Position numbers and translations under genes: made by a program | Shown: one piece after another, positions 26,241 through 38,135 of the stretch | How positions within the stretch are numbered: the stretch's first letter is position 1 | How the letters are laid out: each line of letters begins with the position of its first letter | The notes under the pieces: generated by a model | What the model was told of the DNA's origin: nothing | Databases searched by the model: none | The model's input: only the letters and a program-made list of their open reading frames with translations | DNA from: Prosapia bicincta | Lineage: Eukaryota > Arthropoda > Insecta > Hemiptera > Cercopidae | Length of the DNA: 64,000 bases | Direction: 5' to 3' | Assembly (NCBI GenBank): GCA_036971475.1 | Contig: JBAIZL010000001.1 | Span: 208,077,841 to 208,141,840, forward strand

Positions 26241-29103
26241 TAGGCAGTCAGATATCCTTGATAATTTTTAAAATTATTAAAACAATATTAAATCATTAGT
26301 CTTTGTATAGCTAAGTGTACTGCTGCATTTCGTATGAACGAAAGATGCCAATATATCTCTTCTTTCTCTTTTCAATTTGAATATAAATTTGGCGTGCTCA
26401 ATCGTCCGTCTTTATTATTAATTACAAAAATACGGTAATCGGAAACAAACAAATATGGAAGGTAAGTACGATCAGGAGTAGGCAATTTCTTAGCTGTCAA
26501 AATCATAGAGAATAAAAAGTTAAAATTGAAGAATGTAACAAAATATGTTCAACAACGTTTAAAAAAGGACTATGTAAATCTCACCCGTATCGAAATATGC
26601 ATTGATGGCTTCCAGTTTAAGTAATCAGCCCCAGCTAGTATGCAGACCCGTAAATCACATCCCACCACCTCCCCATGAGTGACGTCCGCCCCAGTGAATG
26701 ACCGCCCCAACAATATATTGAAATTTCTCCGAGTTTATCCGTCCAGGTTTATGTGTCCTCTTTCATATTATCGCTACAAATATTGTAGTGCTCATTTTAG
26801 CTGTTTATGCTACTTTATGTGTGAACATTAAGTAATATAACCGAGCTAGAGACAGTTTACAAAATAGTTCGCTCCACTGATACAATTAAACGATTAAAAT
26901 AAAAATATTAGCATTGCTTTTAAGCTTATATTAAACTCGCCTAAACCACAAAAGATAAATTTTGTACTTTAGTTAGGTGAAAGCTAGTAGAACTGTGTAA
27001 AAAAAATATATATTACTATAGGAGCTGTACTTGGCGATCTTTTGTGATACCCCGTTCAGTTTCGCATAATAAAAAGTATACATAATAATAAAAAGCAATA
27101 ATTTGGAGAAATAAGTGAAAACCAATAACTTAATTGGTGATTCGTTTCGAAACCGTCGTTTTATATACGAGGCCAAACCTGCAACTTTGGTTCAAAACTG
27201 AAACGAAGATTTCAAAACGTGTCAGCAAGTAAGTTATTAGTTTTCACTCGGTTCTTGAAATAATTTCTTATTATTTATTCAGTGAAGTTAAGATTATTAC
27301 AACAACCACCTTTAAATCAAAGGCAATTTATTACTACATTTTTCATAAGCCAGAACACTGTTAATGAATATTTTAAATATTGAGGAATATAAATATGCGG
27401 TATCTTTTTATTTTTCTTCCGTAAATAGTTATATTTAATTTTTGTCGATTTATATTTACTCCTTAGGCTTTTTGAATTAGCCTATTAAAAGCCTCACATT
27501 GTAATTAAAAAGCCTTAGGCGATGTTAACGTGAAGTACGGGTAGATAATACATTGAAAACATCTTGGCATAAAGTGAGTATGGTTGCGTACCAACTCTCG
27601 GTACTTAGTCCTGATAGAGTATATCGTAATAAAAATAAACCCAAATTCGTGTTTTTTTCATAACTTTATATTTAAAAAATGCCATCGGCTTTATAAACTC
27701 GTGACCCGATGTGGCTGAGAGATTAACATGAGCTCCAAACTTCCGACGGTTTTAACATGATTAATGAAACTAATAAACAAGTTGTGTGTATAATCAATCA
27801 AAGTGAAATTGTAAATTGAAGACAGCGTGAAAAACTGTCAAACTAAGTACCATTTATTTATGAAATCCTAACGACGTGCCGTCACCCACCTGTTTTTCTG
27901 CGATGAGTTCGCGAATATTTTTTAAATTTGTTTTAGAGGACGAAAAAAGTAAGGAATAGGAAATTAGTACAACGTTTATTCCGTTTGTTTGAAAGAATTT
28001 GTGACTAATTTCAGAACTACGCCTAAATCCATAGTAATTACTCTACTCGAAATTAAATGCATTATTTTTAGATGATTGTGAAGAGACTATCAGGTATAAA
28101 TAATGTATCGACGGACCATTGTTTCTCACGTAAAAATCAGTCATCTCATCTCCTTGTTAAACAAGACTACCAAATCTGTAGCTCATGGTGAAGATTAGGT
28201 TATCGTAATGAACATATACGGCCAGAATGTGAAAATACTCGACAAAAACTGTTATTAACAGGTCCTGTCACATTTTCTGTGTGAAAAATGACGAGACGGT
28301 CGGAAATAAACACAGGCCAATTTTACAAATTAAAATTATTTAAGAAAAGTTACCCAATTGAAATGCTACTTGATGAGGTGTAAACTGACAAAAGTTTGGT
28401 AATAAAATAACACGGTTGATGCGTGAGTCAAAGAAATCGATTTATTAGGATTTTTTGCAACGTGAGGAAGATAGTGTCCATCCACTAACTGGGAAATGGT
28501 AATCATTTTTGGTTTTCTAAAGGTAATTTAGATTTATGCTGAACGTAGGCTATCAGTATTTAAATGCATAGTTGCAAATAATCACTGGTATCAACGCTTA
28601 ACCGTTTTTGCAGTCATAGCCTCAACAAAATGTAAATGTCAGATAAAAATATTTAGTTGTTTATTGCCTCATCGTACCAAAGAATAATCTTGTTTCTTCT
28701 TTAATCAAATAAATTCTAGTATTTATAAAATAATGTTATTACGTCATGCGATATAAATTTACCTTTTTCATAAATAAAGCGTTTAAATATTTTTCCTACT
28801 AGATTATCGGCATCAGTGACGACATTTAAACAGAATCGAATAAAATATTGTATTTTCTGCTGTGGAAAATAAATAACAGATTCTGGAAGCATATATCCGA
28901 AACGGGCCGTTTCACCAGAGTAACTAGTAACCCAGAGCAATAAATCAAAGTTTAGCATTGACAGAGGAAATGTGGTCCTAAGGCCCTATCGCGCCTTCAA
29001 GTCTCTCTCTAAACAATTACAATAAACGTATTATGCAAAATACAAGTGCAGGGAACGTAAACCGTATATTTTACTCGGATCGCTGAGGCAAAATTGAAAA
29101 TTA
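26241..29103. other. AT-rich DNA, nothing recognised but a small inverted repeat
   Basis: A small inverted repeat pairs AGTGAAAACCAATAACTTAA (27112-27131) with a near complement at 27225-27247. A C-rich spot at 26662-26713 repeats GTGA-CGTCCGCCCC / GTGAATGACCGCCCC. The minus-strand frame 28716-28958 is unrecognised. Confidence 0.5.
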
Positions 29104-29163
29104 AATCAGTAGAACGTCGGTTATCCGAACGTCAATTATCCGAAACGTCAATTATCCGAACAC
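29104..29163 (+). repeat. Left terminal repeat of the Tigger-like element
   Basis: Three successive TTATCCGAA motifs (29121, 29136 and 29152 on). The first lies in the perfect inverted repeat. The other two are subterminal repeats. Confidence 0.85.
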
Positions 29164-29550
29164 GAAAAAAGGTTGCGTGTAACCTGAACTAGACCAAACG
29201 TCACCGCGTAATAAACACTCGTCAGTTTGACCTTGGTAATCGGCGCCGCCGTGCGACGTAGCAGACGTTAGACGGCACTCACAGCAGTCGCTTCCTTGTC
29301 AATCATTCACTCGCATAGTGCAGCACTAAAAGTACATTACAGTTTAGTTTATAATTTGGGAAGTTAAGTTTGTTTGGAAAGTACAGTACAGTTTAGTTTA
29401 TAATTTGTGAAGTTAATAGTATTGGACTGTACAGTAGTTTCAAGAACATTAGTCCAGTAAGTTAGTTTTTTCTTTTATTCTGTACATTATTGTTGTTTTA
29501 AGGTTAGGTTAGTTGTAATATTGTAGGCCGTAGGATGTTTATAATTTGAC

Positions 29551-31169
29551 ATGGCGACCTCTAGTAAACCTAATAAAAGAAGCAGAAATGTTTTATCTAT
29601 TGAATCAAAATTAAAAATCATTGAAAAACTAGAAAAAGGTGAAACAGGGACATCTTTAGCAAAACAATTTAACGTTGGCAAGGCAACAATATCAGAGATA
29701 AAAAGTAAAAAATCTGAAATCCTTAAATTTGCCTCCAAACTGGACAGCGAAGATGGATCTAGAAAAAGGAAATCGATGAAAAGACCTCAAGATGAAAAAT
29801 TAGAAGAGGCGATGTATCTATGGTTCATTCAAAGGCGAACAAAGGGGGAACCAATATCAGGCCCTTTGCTTTATGAAAAAGCCATCCAAATCAATAAAAA
29901 AACTTGGTGGGTCAGCCGACTTCAAGGCTAGTACAGGGTGGTTGAAGAATTTTAAATCACGCCATGGTGTACGTGAGCTTGACATACAAGGTGATATTAT
30001 CTGGAGATTCTGCAGCAGCAGAAAAATATAAAGAGACATTTTCCAAACTGTTAAAAGATGAAGGATATTCATTGGATTTGGTATACAATGCTGATGAAAC
30101 AGGCCTTAATTGGAAGGCACTGCCGCGTAAATCATTGGCATCAAAACGAGAAAAGGCGGCGCCAGGATTTAAGGTTAGCAAGGAGCGTGTAACAATCATG
30201 GTTGCAGCAGACGCTACTGGTACGCATGCATTGCCTCTCCTAATGATAAGCAAATCTGAAAAGCCTAGGTGTTTTAAAAATGTGACTTGTTTACCACTTA
30301 CCTACAAATCACAAAAGAATGCGTGGATGAATTGTGAAATTTTTTTAGACTGGTTTACTAATGAATTTATCCCTGATGTCAAAAAGTACAAAAAAGATAA
30401 CAATAAGCTGGGGAAAGTACTTCTCGTTATAGACAATGCCCCAACCCACCCGGATGTTGAAATATTGAACTCAATCGACGAGGACTTTAAAGTGACCTAT
30501 TTACCACCTAACGTGACAGCGTTACTTCAGCCCATGGACCAGGGCGTTATAGAAAAGCTTAAAAGGATGTACAAAAAGCAAGTTCTTCGTCGCTTGTTAC
30601 TTGCTGATGCCAATGAAGAAAGTGTTGTGCAATTTGCCAAAAAACTCAATGTCAAAGATTGTTCTTACATGATAGCAGACTCTTGGAGCACCATGAAAGA
30701 AAGCAACTTAAAAAATGCTTGGAACAAAATTTTAGAAAAGACTCGTGAAAACATAGAGCCTGAAGTTACAGACCAGGGAGATGTTGATGAATTTTTGGAG
30801 TTGTATGGAGAAATTCCTGGATTTTCAGAATGTGACATACAAGATACTGAAGATTGGCTAACAATGGACAATGACCCAGGCTTCCAGATCATTGATGATG
30901 AGGAAATTGTTTCTCCGATGCTGGCTGAAGATACCACCCAGCATGACAGCGATGAAGACTGTAACACAGATACTGCAGAAAGCACCAAGAATCGTCCAAG
31001 TCATGAAGAAGCTTTTTCGGCATTTAATACTGCGATGTCTTGGCTTGAAAAGCAAGAGGAGAGCTGCCCAACTCAGCTTTTACTGCTAAAGAGGCTTAGG
31101 GACTTAGCAGCTAAAAAACGGTCCTCAAGTTTAAAGCAAAAGACAATAAAAGACTATTTTACAAAGTAA
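29551..31169 (+). pseudogene. Tigger-like transposase, two frameshifts
   Basis: The ATG at 29551 opens an N-terminal CENP-B/pogo helix-turn-helix (residues about 16-60, with SLAKQFNVGKATISEIKSKK) and the start of the second CENP-B-type DNA-binding domain. The frame is lost at a run of seven A (29894-29900), where one extra base diverts it to a stop at 29929-29931. A second +1 shift near 29995-30002 then moves the reading into the long downstream frame. In that frame (numbered from the out-of-frame ATG at 29964), the DDD catalytic triad is intact: Asp44 in NADETGL, Asp157 in VIDNAPTHP, and Asp192 in LLQPMDQGVIEKL, with 34 residues between the last two. The C terminus holds LLLLKRLRDLAAKKR and ends with QKTIKDYF, which fits a PCNA-binding (PIP) box, known from pogo transposase. 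The stop is at 31167. The first dozen residues of the 29964 frame are not native. Confidence 0.9.
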
Positions 31170-31317
31170 TTCCAATGTAATACATTACAGTATTAAAAAT
31201 GTTACTTTATCATATTTTTATGTTTCTATTTTTTTTTTAATTTGACATTACTCTTTATAAAATGTGTGAATATTATATTAACTTCAGTACAAAATTACAT
31301 AAAAGAGTTGATAATAT

Positions 31318-31323
31318 AATAAA
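31318..31323 (+). promoter_or_regulatory. Candidate polyadenylation signal of the transposase
   Basis: AATAAA about 150 bp after the transposase stop and inside the element. Confidence 0.4.
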
Positions 31324-31432
31324 AGTATTATGTATACGTAAATATGTTGTGTTTTTAATTTCCACATGCTTAATCAATAATTTACCTATCGGTAAGCGCC
31401 TCAAATGGCATTATTAAAACTATGTTTGATTA

Positions 31433-31500
31433 TCCGAACATTTGATTATCCGAACACCCTCAGGTCCCAATTAGTTCGGATAACCGACGTTCTACCGACG
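31433..31500 (-). repeat. Right terminal repeat of the Tigger-like element
   Basis: Contains the inverted copy of the 20-bp core (31474-31493). It also has two GATTATCCGAACA motifs in the same orientation as those at the left end, so the subterminal repeats are direct while the tips are inverted. Confidence 0.85.
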
Positions 31501-31562
31501 TATAATAATCATACAAATTAATATACAAATAAAAAATTAATAAATACTTTCATCCTATAACA

Positions 31563-32193
31563 TATAACAATATATTTTTATATAGGCTAACGACAGATAA
31601 CAGACAATTTTGCTTTTTAAACACTCAACGTTTCGAATTTCTTTTCAAGAGCTCAGTTTCAATTGAGAAGATATACAACATAACTTGCGATTTACAAAAT
31701 TTATAATATTATTTAAAACATAATAAAAATCAACGAATTACAAAACTCCTAATAATTATCCATTTGCAAGTAAATTTTTTTTCCATCCCAATAAAACAGA
31801 CAAATCATAGATACATACACTAACTCATCTACTATTACCAACAGAGCCAACATCTTAAATTTTAAACGACACAATCATTTTAATATATACCTTAGCTCGA
31901 GTGACCAAAAAACCTACAAGAGTTAGTGTATATATCTATGATTTGTCTGTTTTATAGTGATAAGAAAACATTTTGACTTCTAAATGGATATATATTAGGA
32001 GTTTTGTAATTTGTCTATTTTTATTATGTTTTATATAATGTTATATACTTCATAAATCGTAAGTTATGTCGTATAATAATTGAAACTGAGCTCTTGAATA
32101 GGATTTTTGGGAAGAAATTCGAAACTTTGAGTGTTTAAAAAAGCAAATATGTCTGTGATCTGTCACTACCCTATATAAAAAAAATACTTATTA
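31563..32193. mobile_element. Foldback (long inverted repeat) element
   Basis: The left arm (about 31563-31826) is the diverged reverse complement of the right arm (about 31919-32193), with a spacer of about 92 bp. Matching landmarks include AAACAGACAAATCATAGATA (31795 on) versus its complement (31935 on), AATTACAAAACTCCTAATA in both arms, and GAGCTCAGTTTC versus GAAACTGAGCTC. It starts about 60 bp after the right end of the Tigger-like element. No coding capacity and no clear target duplication were found. Confidence 0.75.
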
Positions 32194-34767
32194 ACAGACA
32201 TTAAATAAATATGTTAGATATAAAAATATCTTACACTCCCCATCCCATTTTTTAGAAGACAAGTAATTTTATTTGCGTGGAATAATAAGTAAGTTAAAAG
32301 AAAACTTCAAATTTGTAATTACAAAGACGTCGTACGTTTCCGCATAAACTGCAACATTGTATGTAAATGTATACTAATCTAATTCGTTTTATAAATTTAA
32401 AAATATTCAAAGGTATTTCCAAAACGATTTTTTAGTCAGTATATAATTTAGTCTGTACTAATATTTATTATGGTTGAAATGACGCTGTACAAGTAATTTA
32501 AAATGTTTATTCATTTACTTATAATTAAAACTGTCTTTAATAACTTTGTGGAAGCTGTTCTCATTTTTATACGATTCAATAAAATTATTATTTAAATTAC
32601 TGAATTTAAATTACATCAGAAACTCTGAGCTCGATCTATCCTGACACTGGTTTAATGATAGTGAATAATATACAACTTTTTATCTTCGATATTTCTCCAT
32701 GTAACGGCTTTAGATTTCCACTGCAAATCTTTTCCCAGCACCTAATCTCCTATTACAGACACTTTTGTCCTGTATCAATAATTACAAAAACAAATTGGTA
32801 AAAATATCTGTTTTGGTTTAAATGTTTATTATCTATTTTCAAATATTATTTTCAATACGATTAGGAATTTTTTATTACTACTGCAAATATTTTATTATCA
32901 TTAGCTTTGGTTTTTTAAGATAGAGTAGGTTCTAATTACCTAATGTTAATAAAACCCATTATTCGAACAAGATCCCTTATATCAGTGACATCCGAAACCT
33001 TAAAAGTTGTTTCATTAAAATTCATAACACGAATTTTAGGAAACATACGAAAGTTACATTTTGGTCTAAATACGGACGCTCTAAATAGGACCACGTGTGC
33101 AGTATAAAATACATTTTAAAAATTGGAGCAGCTGTTCAAACAAATCCTCTCCAGCGTGTTACACAATAAATACATTTTATTATAGTGAAGGTTACAAATA
33201 TGATATCATAGTCACATATTTTTGTTTTATGTTTCTGCTATGTGCATTTAGTTGTAAAAATATTTTTAGGCACTATGACGTAATTAATTAATAATGTCAC
33301 AGCGTAGTCCTAATTATCCAGCGCACTCTGCATGTCCATTCGGGTAGCAATATTTAATTAGTAAACCAAGTCACCGTCATTTGCAATTAGCTGCTATACA
33401 AATAATACATTATAAATGCATTAAAAATAAAGCGTACTGTTCTATTCAATATTTTGTAGTGAAATTATTAATTTATAATATACGTAACGTATTTGTATAA
33501 AACGGATAAATGCTATAACATATCAATTTTCGTTTTCTGAACACGGGGATCTAATTCCGTTGTCAGAAAACCTCACGAGGTAGTCAACGAAGATATATGG
33601 CTGACGTGTGTGGATTGTGAAGGCCATATTGGTTGATCAAAGCCAACCCATTTATATAAGTAAATATAAGGCAAATAATAAATACAGAAGGACTTTCTCT
33701 TGGCATCTTAACTGTGTTTTCCCTGCTTCGTAGTGCATAGAGGTTACATTTCGACTATATTTTATTATGAACAGGGAACATCGACCAAAATGCTCAATAA
33801 ATATGTTGGCCTTATTGACTACAAGTACTTATAAGGCACAAGATTTAAGCAAGAGCATAATTCCTACAGTTTTCCAGTTGTTACACAAACTCTATCACAA
33901 AATGCCCACTAAAGAAAACATGCAGGTGATATAAAGTCTTTTCGAAATAATAATTCTCTCAAAGTAAATTTCTTGGTAATAAATGCAGTCTGATATATTA
34001 TTGAAGAGCACAATATGAGATTTAATTGATTTCTCTGAATTGCGGTCTCTCAGAGCTTATCCCAAATCGCTACTACAGTATCAATTGCCTCCTTTACACA
34101 ACAAATCCAAATTCATCTCTACTGTCACCCCTCCTTTAAGTTGACTATCACTCCCACTCCGTGTCACTTCCGTTACTACCGACGTTTTCACGCCGAATTT
34201 TCCCTCAGTTGTTCCCGGAAATTCGCTATTCCCTCCCAATTCCTTCGCAGGAGCTTCGTCATTAAAACGTTTCGTCGAAACGGTTTCGCGCATCTTATTC
34301 TTTGTTTTGAAAAAGCTGGTAAAGTGTTTGACAACTATCACAAGAAGAAAGAAAAGTTGTTTGTTAATTCACAAACTATTTAAACTATTTGCTTTATGCT
34401 GTTTGTCAAATACCTAACGTTTTCTAATAATATTTGCTTCTATCTCAACTTGAACAACTAGTTTAGATTCATTTACCTTATTTTGAATATAACGACGTAA
34501 ACACTCTCTAAACTAGTAATAATAACATATTGTCCATATGAGGACGACAATAATTTACGGTCATTAGTTAGGACAAAATAACTTTGAATATGAGACATAT
34601 GTTCCGAAGCGGTCGTCATTACTATATTCAATGTAAGTACAACTTTACTTCAAAGTGTATATTTTATAAGCATGAAAGTGAATAATGGTAATTTTATTAC
34701 AGGTTGATAGCGTAGGCAGTAATTTGTAATTTTTAAAATTAGTTATAATTTACAATTAGTAGTTTCA
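32194..34767. other. AT-rich DNA with a C-rich patch near its end
   Basis: Featureless until about 34050-34340, which is distinctly C-rich on the plus strand. There a minus-strand frame of about 70 codons from an internal ATG (MRETVSTKRFNDEAPAKELG...) ends at 34081. I do not recognise it. It could be a chance frame or a decayed exon. Confidence 0.4.
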
Positions 34768-34798
34768 CACACACACCCACACACACCCACACACACAC
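34768..34798. repeat. Short imperfect (CA)n
   Basis: CACACACACACCCACACACA-type tract of about 30 bp with two CCC interruptions. Confidence 0.9.
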
Positions 34799-35415
34799 TG
34801 CGGCGGGCAATATTCTTCTGGAATACATGCCGCAAAAATATAATATGTAAAACATAAAGAGTCTAAAGTTTATGTAAGTAAAACAAACCAAGCCACCGTG
34901 GGAAGGGTTTGTAACTTAAAGTTAAGGCAGTTTGCAAGGGGAAGATGGTCAAAATTGGCCTAGAATTACCATCGACATTTCCAGAGATAAAGCAAGACGA
35001 GAAAAATCAAAAATAAAGAATAGTAAAATTCCATCAGAAGCACCCTTAAGGAGTTATACGGCTTGATCGAAAAAATGGATTAAATCGATCGGTCTATCAT
35101 TTTTGCGAGCCGTTACACCAAAGTACAAAAGATGTGCGCGAGTCGATCAGGCGACATCAAGTTAAGCTCCCGATTGGTTGTCAACCCGTGGGAACGGTCT
35201 GCAAGTGGGGGTGTTTGCCCGGGGATTGAGCAGGCCTCGCGTCGGTTGGAGCCCCAGCTAAACCAGGACTCTCGAAGGGTAAGGTCGGTGTCGGGTGTAG
35301 CTCCGGTAAAATAATGAACAATAGTTTTATTACCGTAATTAGTTCAAAAACTATGAGTGGCTAGAGACAGTTTCGTTTCGTTGAGATGTCGTGACGCAGT
35401 AGTTTCGTAATGGGG

Positions 35416-35449
35416 CCCCTTTCGCATTTCAAGATCGCAGCGAAAGGGG
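35416..35449. other. Perfect 10-bp hairpin
   Basis: CCCCTTTCGC (35416-35425) pairs exactly with GCGAAAGGGG (35440-35449) around a 14-nt loop. The high-GC stem is unusual in this AT-rich window. It could be an RNA structure in a 5' untranslated region or just a protein-binding palindrome. Confidence 0.5.
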
Positions 35450-35719
35450 TTTTCCCATAAATTTTCCATCAAATTATGTGCGAGCGTCGTTAAATGTGTG
35501 TGTTGTAGCCTTGCTAGAAAGACAAGGCGATGTGAACAGTGTAACCTAGCAAACAGTTTAAAAAAGTGTGAGTCTAAATTTCAAACAAAATTAAACAAAA
35601 TTTAACTAAATTGATAAACGTTTTTAAAAGATTTTTCTATTTAATTTCTGTATTAAGAGATGCCCAAGAACAGTGTTAAAAGAAGGGCTTAAAGCTAAAA
35701 TTTTACTGGTAACCGTTGA

Positions 35720-35987
35720 AGTTTAAAAGAGGTGCGAATAGCATCGAAGAAAGAAGATGGAAGGATTCAACCAAAGGGTGAAGCGAGCGGATCTACCCGA
35801 GGCCTAGAAAACACACAAAGGGATGGAGGATTTCAAAGATGGCGGCAACGCGTGGGGCGCATCCAAGTATTCTTCAGTGGGAACAAAGCACCAGCCACGC
35901 CGGATTTTCCCCACCCCGTTGGAGGACAAAGGGAGAGACGGAGAAGAGAGGGAGAAGATAGGCAAGCCATGCTTTGTGTGAAATCAG
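35720..35987 (+). other. Candidate first exon (hypothetical)
   Basis: An open, basic, Arg/Gly/Gln-rich frame follows a stop at 35717 and contains the YY1 motif. Its only in-frame ATG is at 35969 (context GCCATGC). A donor-like CAG|GTCAG lies at 35985-35992. Joining 35987 to the acceptor at 38135/38136 keeps this frame open into the second block. This is an inference from motifs, with no homology. It may instead be untranslated RNA. Confidence 0.25.
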
Positions 35988-35999
35988 GTCAGATCTAAA

Positions 36000-37660
36000 C
36001 TGTTTTCCTTTTGCAAATTAAAATTTTAATTTGAAGAATTTTTTCTAAATTGGGAAAATGTTACAAAATTTAAATAAATTTTCAAATCATTAACAGTAAA
36101 CTTTAAATTTTACAAGTAAATGCTGGTGGCTTTGTTTTAAAGAGTGGGGGGTTTCAAGATGGCGTTGCCATAAATGCAGAATTTATATTGTATTTTATGT
36201 ATGTAAGGGAAATAGAAATTGTAGATTAGGACTTATGTAAAGGGAAAGGGTTTTTAAATAAGCAAATCGAATAAAAGGATTTAAATTAATTAAAGAGTTT
36301 AAAATTTTATGAAAGAGTAAAGAAATTAAATAAAAGATGTGTTGAAATGAAGTTAAATATAATTCGCTAAAAGTAAATATCCAAGATGGCGGACAAAAGG
36401 CCATTGTTTTACAACAGCTGATTGGAAGGCTATGCTTTAGTTTCAGGTGCTCCTATAACAGGAGTGTTATTTCATATAATTAAATTAAACTAAATTGGTA
36501 ATTTATTTAGAAGAAGTCATTACGACACTTTTCCATAATAAACAAATTGACATAAATTGTTTTCATTTAAAATAAACAAGGGTTATAACAAATTGAAGCT
36601 TTTTAATGTAAACTTTTGATTTGATTTAGAAAAGGGTGAAATTATATATGTGTATGAAATAAATTAAATCAAACCAAGGTTTGAGTAAGAATAAAGGGAC
36701 ATGATTTTAATATGGGTAGATTTTAAATTTTAAAAGGTAAAATAAAAGGGTTAAATTAAACAAGAGATTTTAAATTTGTAAGTGGGTCTAGCTAACCAAT
36801 TTTAATATGTTAGTATAAGGTTTCCTTTTTGGATTATAAGTATATATATATTGTTTATTTCATGATTTATGTGTATTTAAAATAATATCTTGATGGTAGA
36901 ATAACTTAGAAAGAAATTTGAAATTTTTGCAAATTGGTTTAAAAATGTGAGTTCTATAATAGAGGCAAATGGGTTTGTAGCCATTTAGCAAAGGTATACA
37001 AAATTTATTAAATATCAATTTCCTTCAGAAATTGCATTGATGAATTTTAAATAAATTTTAATTAAATTTCAGTATTTAAAATTTTAATGAAGAAAGGGTT
37101 AACCAAATGATAATCAAAGGGTTAAATATTTTCTAATCAAAGGGTTAAATGAATTTAAATAAATTTGTAGATTTTGTAAATGAGTGAAGATATGCTTGAA
37201 AAAGGTTTAAATAGGTTTCAGTAAACTTTTTGAATTAAAATATGTATTTAAATATTATAATTTCAATATGGGAAGGTGTTTGAATTTATTCAGCAGATGT
37301 TTTAAGAGTTTTTATAAATTATTATTTGATGTTCAGTAAATATTTTGATAATCTTGTAGGAGATATGGCTATATGTTTTATATGTAATTTCTGTTTCAGT
37401 ATGTATTTCATAATTGGTTTTTATATAATTTGATATGTTTTATGAAATTGTTTTTAGGTTGTTGGTAAAATTGTTTGAAATTTTACCTGATAAAGTAAAT
37501 AGAATTTGAATTTTAAAATTGCTCATTTTAAATTGAGAAAGATATAGAAAAAATTTTATCATTTAAATGGCTATGTAAAATATGGCCATAAAATAAAGTA
37601 GTGTGTTTAGAGAGTTTAAATAAATAGAACAAAATGTGAAAAGTAGGGATCTTTCGGAGT
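36000..37660 (+). other. Strongly C-depleted, G-skewed stretch (possible first intron)
   Basis: The plus strand has very few C. Counting three 60-bp blocks (36181-36240, 37141-37200, 37441-37500) gives about 36 G to 4 C. Two further YY1-type motifs lie early in it: AAGATGGCG at 36156-36164 and AAGATGGCGG at 36383-36392. GGGTTAAAT-like phrases recur. No coding frame was found. Positive GC skew downstream of a CpG-rich start is a known mark of transcription and R-loop formation. Confidence 0.5.
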
Positions 37661-38135
37661 GTGTTGAAAAGTAAGGCTTTGCTTGAATCAACGAATATTT
37701 GTAATTTGTAACAATTAAAATTTTCAGTAAAAAGTTAAGTAAACAAAACCATATATTGACGTTTAAAATCGCAAGGTTGAGAACCTGGGAACATAAAATA
37801 AAATTATGACAGATAGTAAAGGGTTATATTTTCGACAAGTAAGATTGACCGCCAAGTAGAGCAAAGTTTTACGCTTTGACATACTCTGATTGAAAGGAAA
37901 TTAAAATCGTAAATTCTAATTTAAATTTTAAATGTCAACTAAAATAAGCAGTATGGTTTTTTAACTGTGTTAAGAACCAACACAAAGGATATAAATTTTT
38001 AAGTCAAATAAATTGCAGACTGTGCATTGTAATAGTAAATTTTAAATTTTTTAAAATTAAAAAATAAAGATTTTTTAACTAACTTGCAAACAAACTGAGT
38101 ATTATTTTAAACAAGTTTCTTACACTCTCCTACAG
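37661..38135. other. AT-rich DNA ending in a strong splice acceptor
   Basis: The last bases, TTTCTTACACTCTCCTACAG (38116-38135), are a textbook polypyrimidine tract plus CAG acceptor on the plus strand. Confidence 0.4.

Larger units (their letters stand above)
29104..31500 (+). mobile_element. Tigger-like (pogo superfamily) DNA transposon, nearly full length
   Basis: Terminal inverted repeats share AGAACGTCGGTTATCCGAAC exactly (29111-29130 and, inverted, 31474-31493), with partial matching to the tips. A TA dinucleotide flanks each symmetric end (29102-29103 and 31501-31502), fitting the TA target duplication of the Tc1/mariner/pogo group. If the tip is instead the CAG at 29107, the boundary shifts by three bases. 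Subterminal copies of ATTATCCGAA (left: 29134 on and 29151 on; right: 31435 on and 31446 on) are likely transposase-binding sites. The length of about 2.4 kb is normal for the group. It carries one transposase, now frameshifted. Confidence 0.9.
34890..36000 (+). promoter_or_regulatory. CpG- and GC-rich promoter-like block
   Basis: This block is visibly richer in G+C and CpG than anything around it (for example CGAGTCGATCAGGCGAC near 35140, CCTCGCGTCGGTTGG near 35237). It contains an ATTGG/CCAAT box (35174 on), a splice-donor-like GGGTAAGG (35277 on), and a sense-strand YY1-type motif AAGATGGCGGC at 35836-35846. YY1 motifs in this orientation are typical of the first exons and introns of broadly expressed animal genes. 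With the following C-depleted region this suggests a plus-strand transcription start. No TATA box is evident. Confidence 0.4.

Noticed and set aside
30665..31089. Antisense and shifted frames inside the Tigger-like transposase
   Set aside because: They are shadows of the real transposase frame.
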